64,000 nucleotides of DNA, from assembly GCA_033064195.1 (NCBI GenBank), contig JARBJD010000225.1, positions 1 through 64,000 on the forward strand. Reading direction: 5' to 3'. The notes below the pieces were generated by a model. The model saw only the letters and a list, made by a program, of their open reading frames with translations, searched no databases and had not been told where the DNA came from. The number at the start of each line of letters is the position of its first letter. The stretch's first letter is position 1. The stretch is from Blattamonas nauphoetae (lineage: Eukaryota; Preaxostyla; Oxymonadida). Shown here piece by piece: positions 23,701 to 31,800 of this stretch. Position numbers and translations under genes: made by a program.

Positions 23701-26061
23701 TGGCCAGACACGCTCCAATACAGCACGACATACCGAATTGTCTCGATCAGGAATGAAGAAACAACCCAAACAATCTTCGTCGACGATCCAGTTTCCTTCA
23801 CAACTGGACCAGTTCCATTGGCGATTGTCGTGTTCTGTGACTCATCGTCGTCTGATTCGTCTCGATTGTGTGGGACGAGTGAACGACCTTGCAGCTCGAT
23901 GGATTCAGCATGGAAAGTTGGGGCGATGACAAACTCGTTGGAGGTGACATTTCGGATCAAGTTGAACACAACACTCTCAAACACAGTTTCATGTCTGGCT
24001 TATGGAATGGTTGTTGTTGAGAAAGGATTGCCTGTTGAACCCACACTTCGGATCCCTTCGTCAGCGTGGATGGGAGAGATGGGGATGATTGTTGTTTCGT
24101 CTGATGGTCTTTTCGAGCTTCGAGATGTTGATGTTGTGATTGAGTCCACGCAACCATCGTTCGTGTTCCTTTTCGCTTCGAACTCGACTCTGATCATCAA
24201 AGATGGATCGTTCGTTGGTCCTTCGGACTCAACCCCATCAACTCTAAACGACGACGACGATGACGATGTTGATTCCTCTGTCTGCTGCTGGGAAACTGGA
24301 ATCATGCAACTGGACAACTGCTCAACGCGCATCGACAACACGAAGTTCTCGAGTCTTCAGCAAGGAGGGATCAACATGAAAGGTGGAGACCTGTCGATCC
24401 AAACGAGTGCCTTCTCTGGCAACACACCAAACCCTGACCTCGTCTCGGCCGCTCGACGAAATATTCGATGCTCTGAGGCGGGATCAGTGGACATCAAAAC
24501 ATTGAATGGAGGGGATGGCACAAAAGATCATCCTTCGCTGTGGATTTCCATCGAAGACTGTGTTCTGAGTGGTGGCGATTCGAAACCACAATCGCCTCTC
24601 TTCATTCCTTCCCTTGAATCTGGATCGAAAAGTTCACTCAACAAATCCTCCAAGTCCTTCACTGTGACAATTTACGGGAATTCACTGTTCCCCTGCGATT
24701 TGTCTCTTGAAGTGTTCGAAATCCTCAAGAACAAAGCTGAAGGGAACTATCAGCTCTTTGACCTTTCCAAAGGTTCAACACTCTCGTTCACCGAGTCCAC
24801 GATCACACTGTCTCTTCCTTTATCATCGTTGAACTTCGAAACATCGCTGGAATGGCGCGGACGACTGGTCTTCGGAAATGGAGCACGAACGAATTCCTCG
24901 TTCTGCATTCAACAGAACACTGTTGACAGATTCGCCCAATCAGTGAAAGACAACATGAAATGGTGGATTCCTATCGTCGTTGCCGTTCTCTCTGCAACTG
25001 TCATCCTTGTCATCTTCATCTTTGTCTGCTGCCGTCGCCGCCAATCAAAGAAGAAGAAAGAAGAAAAGTTGCTGAATCCGCAGATGTCAGAGATGGACGC
25101 TCTTCCACCAGAAAAGATTGAGATTGTGGAAGACTGGAAATCGAACCTGCCTCACGACTCGCTTTTGGGAGCAGCCCAATCGGAAGGTCATTTCAGCCTC
25201 GCAGACACATCGAACGATCGTCAGCACAGTTGGATATCAACACTGGAGACGAAGGAGGTGGGACAAGCGGAATCTCATGTGGATGGAGTTGTGATGTTGG
25301 AGGGCGATGCAATGCAGCTGAAGCCAGTGAGCAGAAAGGACACGCTCTACAATCGACTGCACACGACTCCAAAGATCCCGTTGGCGAAACAGCAGACAGC
25401 GAAGCAGATTGCTCATGCTTTGACTGAACTGCAGCGAGTGTCTTCTCAGTTGCCTCTGCTGTCTTGCCTCTCGTCGCACTTTGTTCATTTCGACTCGAAT
25501 GGGAATGTGGAGCTGAGACTGACAGATGGGAAGGAAGAAAAACAAGGAGATCTGATCAAAGGAGCTCAAGACCCTCCAATCCAGCCACAACCTCTCGCAC
25601 CAGTTCCACTCCACGCCCACAACCACAATCATCTCTCTCACGTCCACTGGTCGGAATTGAACACGCACACACTGACCACGCAACCCTCGCAAGAACGGAG
25701 TCAGGGGGAAGGGTTCGAGTTGCTTCGATGGAGGGCTCCTGAAGCAACTCAGAATGTGGGGGAGCCCGCAAAGGAGATTGATCATGGGAAGGCGGCAGTG
25801 TTCAGTCTTGGTCTGATTCTGTTCGAGATTGAGAGTGAGACAGTTCCTCTTCGTGAGATGGATGCCGTGAATGCGAACCGGCAACTCGGAACAGGAAATC
25901 TTCCGAAAATGGAACTGATTCAAAATGTTGGACTTGATGAACTCATCACATCGTGCCTGTCGCTGGACCCATCTCTCCGACCGAATCTTGATTCGATTGA
26001 AAGCAAACTTGACTCCGTTGAGTTCTCGAACCCAGCCAACCATAACGTAGCATTCTGTTGA
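17791..26061 (+). CDS. Giant receptor-like protein: beta-helix, IPT/Ig-like repeats, TM, pseudokinase
   Basis: One open frame of 2,756 residues. Residues 1-20 (MFMSWQVLALFTVLISSHS) look like a signal peptide. To about residue 760 there are Ser/Thr/Cys-rich beta-helix-like repeats. At about 761-2010 there are twelve or so Ig/IPT-like units, each opening with motifs such as SEPAR(I/V), VPS.P or TP.GPT. A cap LCGTSERPCSSMDSA near 2025 starts another beta-helix module. Residues 2391-2414 (WWIPIVVAVLSATVILVIFI...) form a TM helix followed by CCRRR. The tail has a kinase-like C-lobe: RWRAPE near 2646, AAVFSLGLILFEIE, and LDPSLRPNLDSI. No HRD or DFG is visible, so it should be a pseudokinase. The gene converges on the minus-strand paralog at 27485. 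The role is inferred: a cell-surface receptor or adhesin with a cytoplasmic scaffold. Confidence 0.85.
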   Translation: MFMSWQVLALFTVLISSHSLDNVLSLADFLSSNVHTPVSTDEFTLYAAHRSYHACNHPLSSTALTLIGSHSELQHSSNIPLARTISKESLDSNKISSVNSPMCILHVINSSLSLDSWILHADEPNTILSHVSSSHLMIQNSEIISNVRQSPFVVSGSDGGQSTTIQIVSCSHHSTVTDLLPLVDIDRNLDCTKVSHSIVDANEEKNTRLHPEKLGGDEICVIGSSLDISAVHFPISSGPLFSFGMQNEERSDLNIANVRIHTMLSSSSLLNVTSKRTPLSENENRFGSLMQQDVVGCCVSLCSNHDSGTSMLDVNVGGDLHSLNTSFSSCTRESNTEVSYASVNSTQGQRFTFLSGSTTTSATFTLCTFREMTGSYGDHTGGPAIIIRFTPASLSITQCSFHVCNVTGENDDGGAVFILSPASNTNTLTVERSSFTECKAIGNTSNYAGCIFSRNIQQVTITDSFLEKGEAHLTSAVTVYNQSISVLSNCSFVDCKALERGAVGFFHASTISTLSCLYFRGCSSRDEPYSKDIYFETITLSAVSSKINNCDSTSGAPNVYFLATDTSDSTLIPQITSTPTVETCTVSFNDDGASVTVTTKEVIGGAMGILLEGCLVPRLVYVQFGANGENSTIGTATVSSGANGILPSATYSLRSFALPGDVGSQLFSASSTLKDANTTTMTVTGVTLLEGLYSMLVQSTGLPINISLTRTDSTTLTGDAPLYPSSATGRLDWLTQYEIINVEREKSGTKSEIRRTNTLTFTTPSEQARIAFVQSSSLNGAKDEITIVFSGFSLPSGTGSIFVKPLDGSDLVEGIVKVSKASECSAVFSVGWEENSTHVSFGKTYVVQSASYDSVSVVIDSGISFVVPSPPVITSFSLPAECSSDSFSLSVTGQNLPSLETYIVTLSSSRSFKINFADETTGTGTIKAGFPSEMQFHTTYSILSVTKGGEHVLLNQTSLTTPLGPTLETVSAALNASNKNNVIFTLTGSRMMIGQHTLSFVEQGQSTQITVSVSIETSTTGSGEEVVFGGSKLKYGTTYEVTSLTSDTLHFALDGSLTFRTPDEPARIVAIWVELDSSGNTTSITVRGRQIAKGSYTVRLNSESGPSFVVSFVDELSDERNSKISSVSIFGESAVLSFGMTYTLFSVAPTSSPSASLLIDANPKSFMISEPSRITGITIGSLSDALRTTATLTMTGRALEANRDYEIHLSGVPKTSSSTTHAEADVRTIRMRTDSSNPTKCGSKGVVFYPHDSADLLFGYEYKVYSVSVDGLPILQNAGLSFYTPSEPARVSRIESCSLTGSKDVVVVIVKGFALKQDTTSMIVKSEDGKGFESDGKIEVKSSSECWIRFKASWEENTTHLEFVKNYKLNVGKGGSNDLIITPDLAFTVPSGPIVTSISAPLTCSSSSFSVGIVGRDFPIESGFTMELVEGHSFLVDFTTSTAGNGIISASLPGQMQFDTLYCVKWVMKEGRKMKCESLSFRTPVGPTLVNVSAELNGSNINNVIVTLESVRMHVGEMNLTVQEQGWSPILVDVSFVSSEEGSGEVVVFGGSRLKYGTTYTVVSLTSSSLHCSLDKTITFSTPATPARIKTASCSLVGDLLRDGEIVLTGEALPAGTAFSMSLDEIDENGDVIANTSPVVLFNTFGGEIGGPALTTHTLSIALFPVPQLMKYSCCYRITSLSIPTVPTTVEKTATFGVPSEPARIIGIWEDLDSSGNTTSITVRGRQIAKGSYTVRLNSESGPSFVVSFVDELSDERNSKISSVSIFGESAVLSFGMTYTLFSVAPTSSPSASLLIDANPKSFMISEPARVISNFPLLSIDLQTVTVSISGRAFLFASFAAQLQITSPTTSLPFTTTATRISQEELKMTLPILSGTPSVTFGDEITILSLTNGSSEIILDCSTFVIPHPPQVTSAECHFVSSLNTTIQIELNGTDLPLHTAFLVTLDSGDSIEITFDSTLTGSTAEMAIGWPDTLQYSTTYRIVSIRNEETTQTIFVDDPVSFTTGPVPLAIVVFCDSSSSDSSRLCGTSERPCSSMDSAWKVGAMTNSLEVTFRIKLNTTLSNTVSCLAYGMVVVEKGLPVEPTLRIPSSAWMGEMGMIVVSSDGLFELRDVDVVIESTQPSFVFLFASNSTLIIKDGSFVGPSDSTPSTLNDDDDDDVDSSVCCWETGIMQLDNCSTRIDNTKFSSLQQGGINMKGGDLSIQTSAFSGNTPNPDLVSAARRNIRCSEAGSVDIKTLNGGDGTKDHPSLWISIEDCVLSGGDSKPQSPLFIPSLESGSKSSLNKSSKSFTVTIYGNSLFPCDLSLEVFEILKNKAEGNYQLFDLSKGSTLSFTESTITLSLPLSSLNFETSLEWRGRLVFGNGARTNSSFCIQQNTVDRFAQSVKDNMKWWIPIVVAVLSATVILVIFIFVCCRRRQSKKKKEEKLLNPQMSEMDALPPEKIEIVEDWKSNLPHDSLLGAAQSEGHFSLADTSNDRQHSWISTLETKEVGQAESHVDGVVMLEGDAMQLKPVSRKDTLYNRLHTTPKIPLAKQQTAKQIAHALTELQRVSSQLPLLSCLSSHFVHFDSNGNVELRLTDGKEEKQGDLIKGAQDPPIQPQPLAPVPLHAHNHNHLSHVHWSELNTHTLTTQPSQERSQGEGFELLRWRAPEATQNVGEPAKEIDHGKAAVFSLGLILFEIESETVPLREMDAVNANRQLGTGNLPKMELIQNVGLDELITSCLSLDPSLRPNLDSIESKLDSVEFSNPANHNVAFC
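21013..21303 (+). repeat. 291-bp internal repeat, first copy
   Basis: This is identical to 22924-23214 except for one silent G/A change (GACGTC versus GACATC). It encodes one whole Ig/IPT-like unit, starting LDSSGNTTSITVRGRQIAKG and ending in ...FMISEP. The neighbouring units are strongly diverged, so the identity points to recent gene conversion or copying within the gene. Confidence 0.9.
22924..23214 (+). repeat. 291-bp internal repeat, second copy
   Basis: Partner of 21013-21303 at a distance of 1,911 bp, inside the same coding frame. It lies in the second of two larger arrays of units whose order matches the first array (SEPAR, VPS.P, TP.GPT, .EPARI). Confidence 0.9.
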
Positions 26062-27484
26062 CACTCCACACATCGTCACTTGGAAATCACAAATACTAAT
26101 TAAGTCGTGATTTCATCTCCATTCATTTTCCACCAAATTTCCACACAGAATCAGTGTGGCAAGCGTCTCTTCTGTTTCATCGCATCGTTTGAGATCAGCA
26201 GCAGTTCTCTTCGTCTTTCTTCTCATCATGTCACAAAGGGCACTACGACTGATCCGACGGGAATATCCACGTCACACTCGCACACACACTCACTCATCCC
26301 ACCTACGTCATATCTTCATTGCTCATCGGTCTTCATCTGTTCGCTGATTGGAAGAAGACTCAGATGGGATTCATGGATGGTCACTTCCCCCTCATCGAAC
26401 ACTTATCTTCACCCATTTCACGTTGGGAATGTCTCGAGTCTAAATTTCGAGTCTGAAATGGAATCTTCTTTTTTCATCTTTCTGTAGAGTTTTTCAATGC
26501 TTTTGTCAAACGTCTTGATTCCCACATCACCCACTTTGCACATCGTTGAAGGTCGATCACGTCGCACATCACTCTTCTTTTGTCACTGGCTGTCTGCGAC
26601 TAACTCGCTCAGCTCTTCGCATGTCATGGCTTGACCTCACCTTCATGAATCCTTTTTCACCGAAATGTCCTCCACAAACATCGTCAATATCTTCTGTCAC
26701 ATGAGGCGAAGTGTCTTCGGGACAGTCTTCTCTTGATCAATCTGTATCGATGAGCCAAATCAGTGTCTCAGTCGCCATTGTGTCGTTTGACATCAAGAAG
26801 CGGGGATGAAATGCCTTGAGAGATCAAATAAGGCATAATTCGCTCAGATAGAGAGTGCCTTGTGAAAAAAGTGACGAAAGGACCATAAAAGTGAAGTGAA
26901 GTTGATTTGTTCGAATGAAATGAGACAGTTGATATGGCTGGTTAATCAATTCTGTTGAAGAAGTGAAAAAAGACGAGTTCCAGAGAAAGAATGAAGATGT
27001 CAACGAATGAAGAGAACACGACCACAGAAGCGAGTGGACTGAAATGAAACAGAATCATCTGAAATGACATCACACAAGTTCTTGTGCCAACACTCACTCA
27101 CAAGAAGGATGTCCAATCGGAAAGGGATTCAAACAAGAAGCCAAAACTGAAGAAGATCAAAAGGCAGAAGAAGAAATGACATCGTGGAGGAGAGTGAATC
27201 GTATCACAAAAAGCCGAGTCAGAATGGCAGAGTGAATTTGAGTGATTCTTCTTCCAAAATCAAAAGAGAAAGAAGTGGAGTGATGTGGGAGTCCACAAGT
27301 TGAGTCGTGAGAAAGGAACGTGGGAAGAGAAATGAAGAGCAAAATAAGCTCAAAGCATGGAAGAGCAGAAGAACAGAATGTTTGAAGAAGAAGGATTGCC
27401 GATGGGAGAGTGGGACTTCAAAAGAGGACGAAACGGAGTGTTCAATGATCGACGAAGAGAGAGAGCGATGAGGGAGAGGGTGAA
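26062..27484. other. Convergent intergenic region, copy B
   Basis: Downstream of both the plus-strand receptor gene and the minus-strand beta-helix gene. It aligns with 231-1620 and includes the dispersed module at ~26530-26945. No gene is supported. 3' UTRs and polyadenylation signals are expected here but cannot be pointed to with confidence. Confidence 0.7.
26530..26945 (+). repeat. Dispersed intergenic module, copy 2
   Basis: Same module as 722-1140 and, inverted, 55915-56335. It runs from CACTTTGCACATCGTTGAAG to the shared AGACAGTTGATATGGCTGG stretch. Confidence 0.7.
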
Positions 27485-28834
27485 TCACGAACTGATCGCT
27501 GTTTGCTTCTGTCGAGTCTGTTTCAGTTCTTCCTCAAGCGAGCGCGCTTCTTCGCTTGTCAGTTGCGATGTGTTCTTCCCAATCAAGATCAGTTTTTCTG
27601 AGATCGTGTCCAGCGATGGTCGTTCCAATGCATTCACATTCAGACAAGACGAGATCAGTTCTATCATCTCTTCCGACATGTTCTCCATTTTCGGCCTTGT
27701 TCCTGTTCCCAACTGACGATGCGCGTTCACTCCATCAATCTCTCCAAACGGAACTTTTCCACTCTCAATCTCAAACAGGACAAGGCCCAAGCTAAAAACC
27801 GACGCTGCCTCCAAGTTCTTTCCCTTCTTCTCTTCTCCCTCATTCAACCTACCTTCTGCCTCTCCAAGCTCAGGTGCAATCCATCGCTGTAGATTCTCAT
27901 TCATCGACAGTCGTTGCGTTGTGGGTCGGATCAACTGAGCTTGTTCGAGTCCCGTTGGAGTCTCGTTCATTTCGGTGTGAAGAGGGATCGATTTGTCAGG
28001 AGGCACAGAATCTTCAGACTCAACTTTCAGAAAAACTTGATCGTTTCGGTCAACCAGAATCCATTGAGGGTTCACACGACCCAGAAGCCATCGATGCTGC
28101 TTATCCCGACTCAGCTGCTTCAGTCCTTCCACAATCTGAGACTCAACATTGAACCGACCAAGAGCAGGCGCATCGGGTTGTGGTTTGTGGATTCGATCGT
28201 GGAGTGTCTGTCGCTTGTCAACAATGCACACTTCGAACTTCTCTCCACATCTCAACGCTTCACACAGAAACGCAACTGATTTCAGTCCATCGTCTTCCTC
28301 GTTCTTTTCCGATTCTCCAACTTCTGTCTTCTCCTTCCCAACTCCCACCCCTTCCTCTTGAGACTCAATCAGTGTCGATGAGTGCAGGTGGTTTCCTGTC
28401 CGGTCTCCCATGATGTTCACAGAATCATCCACAAACAGTTTCTCGTCCACTCCATCCAATTCTTGATCAGCCAGCAATCCTTCCTTTTCGGACTGTTTCG
28501 TCTTCCTCTTCCGACGACAGCACACAATCACAATCAGAATCACGACCATCGCTGCGATGATCCCTGCCGCAACTGGAATCACCCATTTCAGACTCTCCAC
28601 TGCTTGCGCCTTTCGCTCCGCCCCAACACTCATCTTCAGTCTCACCCAATCGTCTCCACCAATCCCAGATCCAGACATCACTCGAAGTCGCCATTCCTGT
28701 TCCATTTCCAGTTGTTCCTTCAGAGTGCCTTCGTTCAGTTTCAACGTCAGACTCGTTTCATTCCACTTCTCGATTGAAGTCGTAGACAGGTCAACTTCCA
28801 CACTCCTTCCTGTTTCTGCCTTCGTTTTCTCATT
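27485..28834 (-). CDS. TM segment and pseudokinase tail, separated from its ectodomain by one TGA
   Basis: This frame follows directly, in phase, after the TGA at 28835-28837. It encodes ~449 residues: a juxtamembrane stretch (VEVDLSTTSIEKWNETSLTL), a TM helix (WVIPVAAGIIAAMVVILIVI) with CCRRKRKTK, and a kinase-like domain. The catalytic loop reads NPQWILVDRNDQVFLKV, where HRDxKxxN is expected, and no DFG follows. The APE motif is present (RWIAPEL), then ASVFSLGLVLFEIESGKVPF and ALERPSLDTISEKL. The catalytic residues are thus missing. It would be made only by read-through, by an internal start, or if the TGA is a base-call error or strain variant. In copy A the same codon is TGG. Confidence 0.7.
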   Translation of the reverse strand, partial: NEKTKAETGRSVEVDLSTTSIEKWNETSLTLKLNEGTLKEQLEMEQEWRLRVMSGSGIGGDDWVRLKMSVGAERKAQAVESLKWVIPVAAGIIAAMVVILIVIVCCRRKRKTKQSEKEGLLADQELDGVDEKLFVDDSVNIMGDRTGNHLHSSTLIESQEEGVGVGKEKTEVGESEKNEEDDGLKSVAFLCEALRCGEKFEVCIVDKRQTLHDRIHKPQPDAPALGRFNVESQIVEGLKQLSRDKQHRWLLGRVNPQWILVDRNDQVFLKVESEDSVPPDKSIPLHTEMNETPTGLEQAQLIRPTTQRLSMNENLQRWIAPELGEAEGRLNEGEEKKGKNLEAASVFSLGLVLFEIESGKVPFGEIDGVNAHRQLGTGTRPKMENMSEEMIELISSCLNVNALERPSLDTISEKLILIGKNTSQLTSEEARSLEEELKQTRQKQTAISS

Positions 28835-31800
28835 TCATTCAAACACCTCAACCCACAGACCACAAGGAATCAGAAGCGATCCAACAAGTTCTGCTGTAAA
28901 GGTCTGAGTTTTCGAGTTTCTCGAGATCGTGCACTTCGATCGATTCAGCGATGGGATGAAGAGAGGAGAGCGGACATCGACAACAGATGACGAGAAGTGG
29001 CATCCATCTCCAACACTGATCCACGCCGATTTCGACAGTTCTGTTCCTCCATCTCCTCCACTCAGACTCTCAATGTTCAGAACTCCATTCGAGCAATGTA
29101 TGTTTCGACGAACTGAAGGGAATGACGAGTTCGACACAAAGTTGTCATGGAATGTGCTTGCTTCCACTTTCATCGATCCTCCATCCATCCAAATCCCACC
29201 TGATCCAACATGAGACACTTTCACATTCTCAAAAATTGATGTTGTGTTCACAACTCGGATCAGCGCGTCTGTCCATTCACAAACATCCTTCCCTTCTTCG
29301 CCATCTCCTTCGTTCTTCTCAGAAACCTCAGATGACATGTTGGGTGACGATCCGTCGAATGAGAACGATTTCAGCACAAGTTGTTTCGCGTCAGACACTT
29401 TCAGGAACGATGACATTCTCGTCCCCGAAATCAGCACGTCAGTGAGCGAGCAAAGATCAGAAGAGGAGAGATCGAACACGACAGACGAGAATGTCACATC
29501 GGAGAGCGTCAGGTTTGTCACAGACGCTTCTCCTCCAGTCAGTCGGATCAGACTGAACGAGATCACATTGCTCGATTTGAAGGTCGATGACTCAATCGAA
29601 ACTTCACCATTCTCGTTCAAAATCAGCGAGTCAGACGAGGAGAGCGTGGAGTCAGAGAGATCAACAGTGACGAACGAGAGAAGGAGAGTGTCGGGATCAT
29701 CGAACATGTTGTTCACAATCTGACTCCATCCAAACATCTTCAAAATCCCTTTCTTTTTGTGCCCAACAATCCACAGCAAATCTCCATTCATCTTCATCAA
29801 CGATTTCATCGAGCTCAATCCAAAGATCTCCACTTTCCGAACTCCTGTCATCAAAACTGATTTATCAACTGTCAGACAAGGAAGCTCCCAACTCCCACAC
29901 AATCGATGGTCTTCGTTCACCTCTCCCACACTCACCACAATCTCCCCAGACACTCGAGGATAGAACTCGTACAGAAGAGAATATGGTTCAGATTGATCAG
30001 TCGATGAAGATAAGATTGATTGAGAGTCGGATGGTGTAGCCAGGAGCACACTCGCACGAGCAGAGAATCGATCCAGTGTTCCTTCCCAGTTCTCCACTTT
30101 CAACGTCTTCTCATTCGCTCCATGAAGAAGAATCCACGTTGGAGTGTTCTCTGATGTGCACAAGTCAAACGATGATTCGACGACTCTCACTTCATTGTTC
30201 GATTTCATTTCCAAAACACATCCCAATCCTGTCACGCGATTGATCGACGTGAAGTTGCTCTTTGAGGTTGAGATGCTTCCTTCGGAGAGGATCAGTGGAA
30301 GCGAGTCAAGAGTCATGCTGGTGGTGATGACTTCAGACAGAATGAGCTCGCCATGTGAGATTGAGATGAGAGAGAAATGGATGGCGGTTGATCCAGAACC
30401 CACAAATGAACATGAACTGAACGAGAGCGAACCGCACGTGGATTCGAAGAGAGGAGTCGCTCGTTCAAGTGGATCAACAGCAATCACGAGAGACGCGAAA
30501 GACAGCGAAGAGTCGATGGAATCGTTGGGAGAGTTCTCGAATGAGCCATCCTGAGCGAAACAGAGAATCGAGTCCATCGATGCCCCAACAACACAATTCT
30601 CACCCTTCATCCCAATCCAAGTCGACACTTCAATCTTCTCAACAATTTTGATTCTGTTCAAATCTGCTTCTTCCATCCGAGCCACGCCAAGTTCAAACGA
30701 CGAACAGAAAAGAAAGAAATGACCACATTTCTCAAACTCAAATCCCTTCCAGTCCACTTCCACTTCTCCAGAGATCGACACCAAGTAAGGAAGCAGCGAT
30801 GTGTTCATTCCTGTCGTCTTGTCGTCTCCCCAAACTGACTCTCCTTTCTCCCGACTGAAGCTGCCCTCCCATCGATCCAGTGTGACTGTTCTGTCCAGAT
30901 GGTGCCCAACAACCAACACATCAATCGAAGGCGTCGATTCTGAATTCAACGAGGCTGACGAGAAGACGAGGTTGGTCAGCGAATAATCGAAGCAGTTCGT
31001 GTGAACCTCGCTTGAGTTGTCAAGTGAGACGAAGATCGAATGGGCATCGCCTGAACAGGAGCACGACGAGAATGTGTTGTTGTCCACAAGCAGAGAGCTT
31101 GCCTCACTCAGAACTGCTGAGATCACACTTCCTTTTGGATGCGATGAGGTGATCGAAATGAAGAACGATTTGGAGACGGACAGACTGGCGTCTGAGTGCA
31201 GTTCGATCAGAACGGTTGGGATTGGAGTGGATGATTCTTGACTGAATGAACAGTTCGTCACACTCAACGAGCCTGATCGGCAATCCATCAGCGAGATGTG
31301 TTTGAAAGACGATGGGACAGTGACGAAAAGAGCTTCGAAGGAAACAGTGGCAGTTGTTGTGAAGAGACCACACTCTGTCGGGGAGAGTGACTGTTCGGAG
31401 ATTCGCAGCTCGTTGTTCCCTCCAACCAATGACATCTTCGCTGCCAATGTCAGTTCATCTGAGTGCGTGAGTGATGATGTGAGAGTGATGATCGGATCAG
31501 AGATGTGGCTGATTTTGGAGTGGAGAGTGGAGAGAGAGGCACAAGGATACTCTTCGAAGCCACACACAGACACATCACACCATTCGGCATCGATGAACAC
31601 GTGTTGTGGGAGTGGGAGGAAGAAGAGAGTGAGTGGAATCGGAATCGGATTGTCTCCTTCTTTTCCCATCAAATCCTTCGAAGTTCGTGAGGTCTGATCC
31701 CACGTGAAGCGGAGAGAGGATTCGATCACATCTTTCGAGAGAGGAGGGTGAGAAATCAAGATGTGATTTGCAATTGCCGATGGTGATGAACAAGTTGTGA

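Noticed and set aside
28835-28837. Reassigned TGA codon in this organism
   Set aside because: TGA ends most clear genes here (26061, 48395, 53430, 62226), with TAA and TAG also used as terminal stops. Isolated nonsense changes explain the data better.
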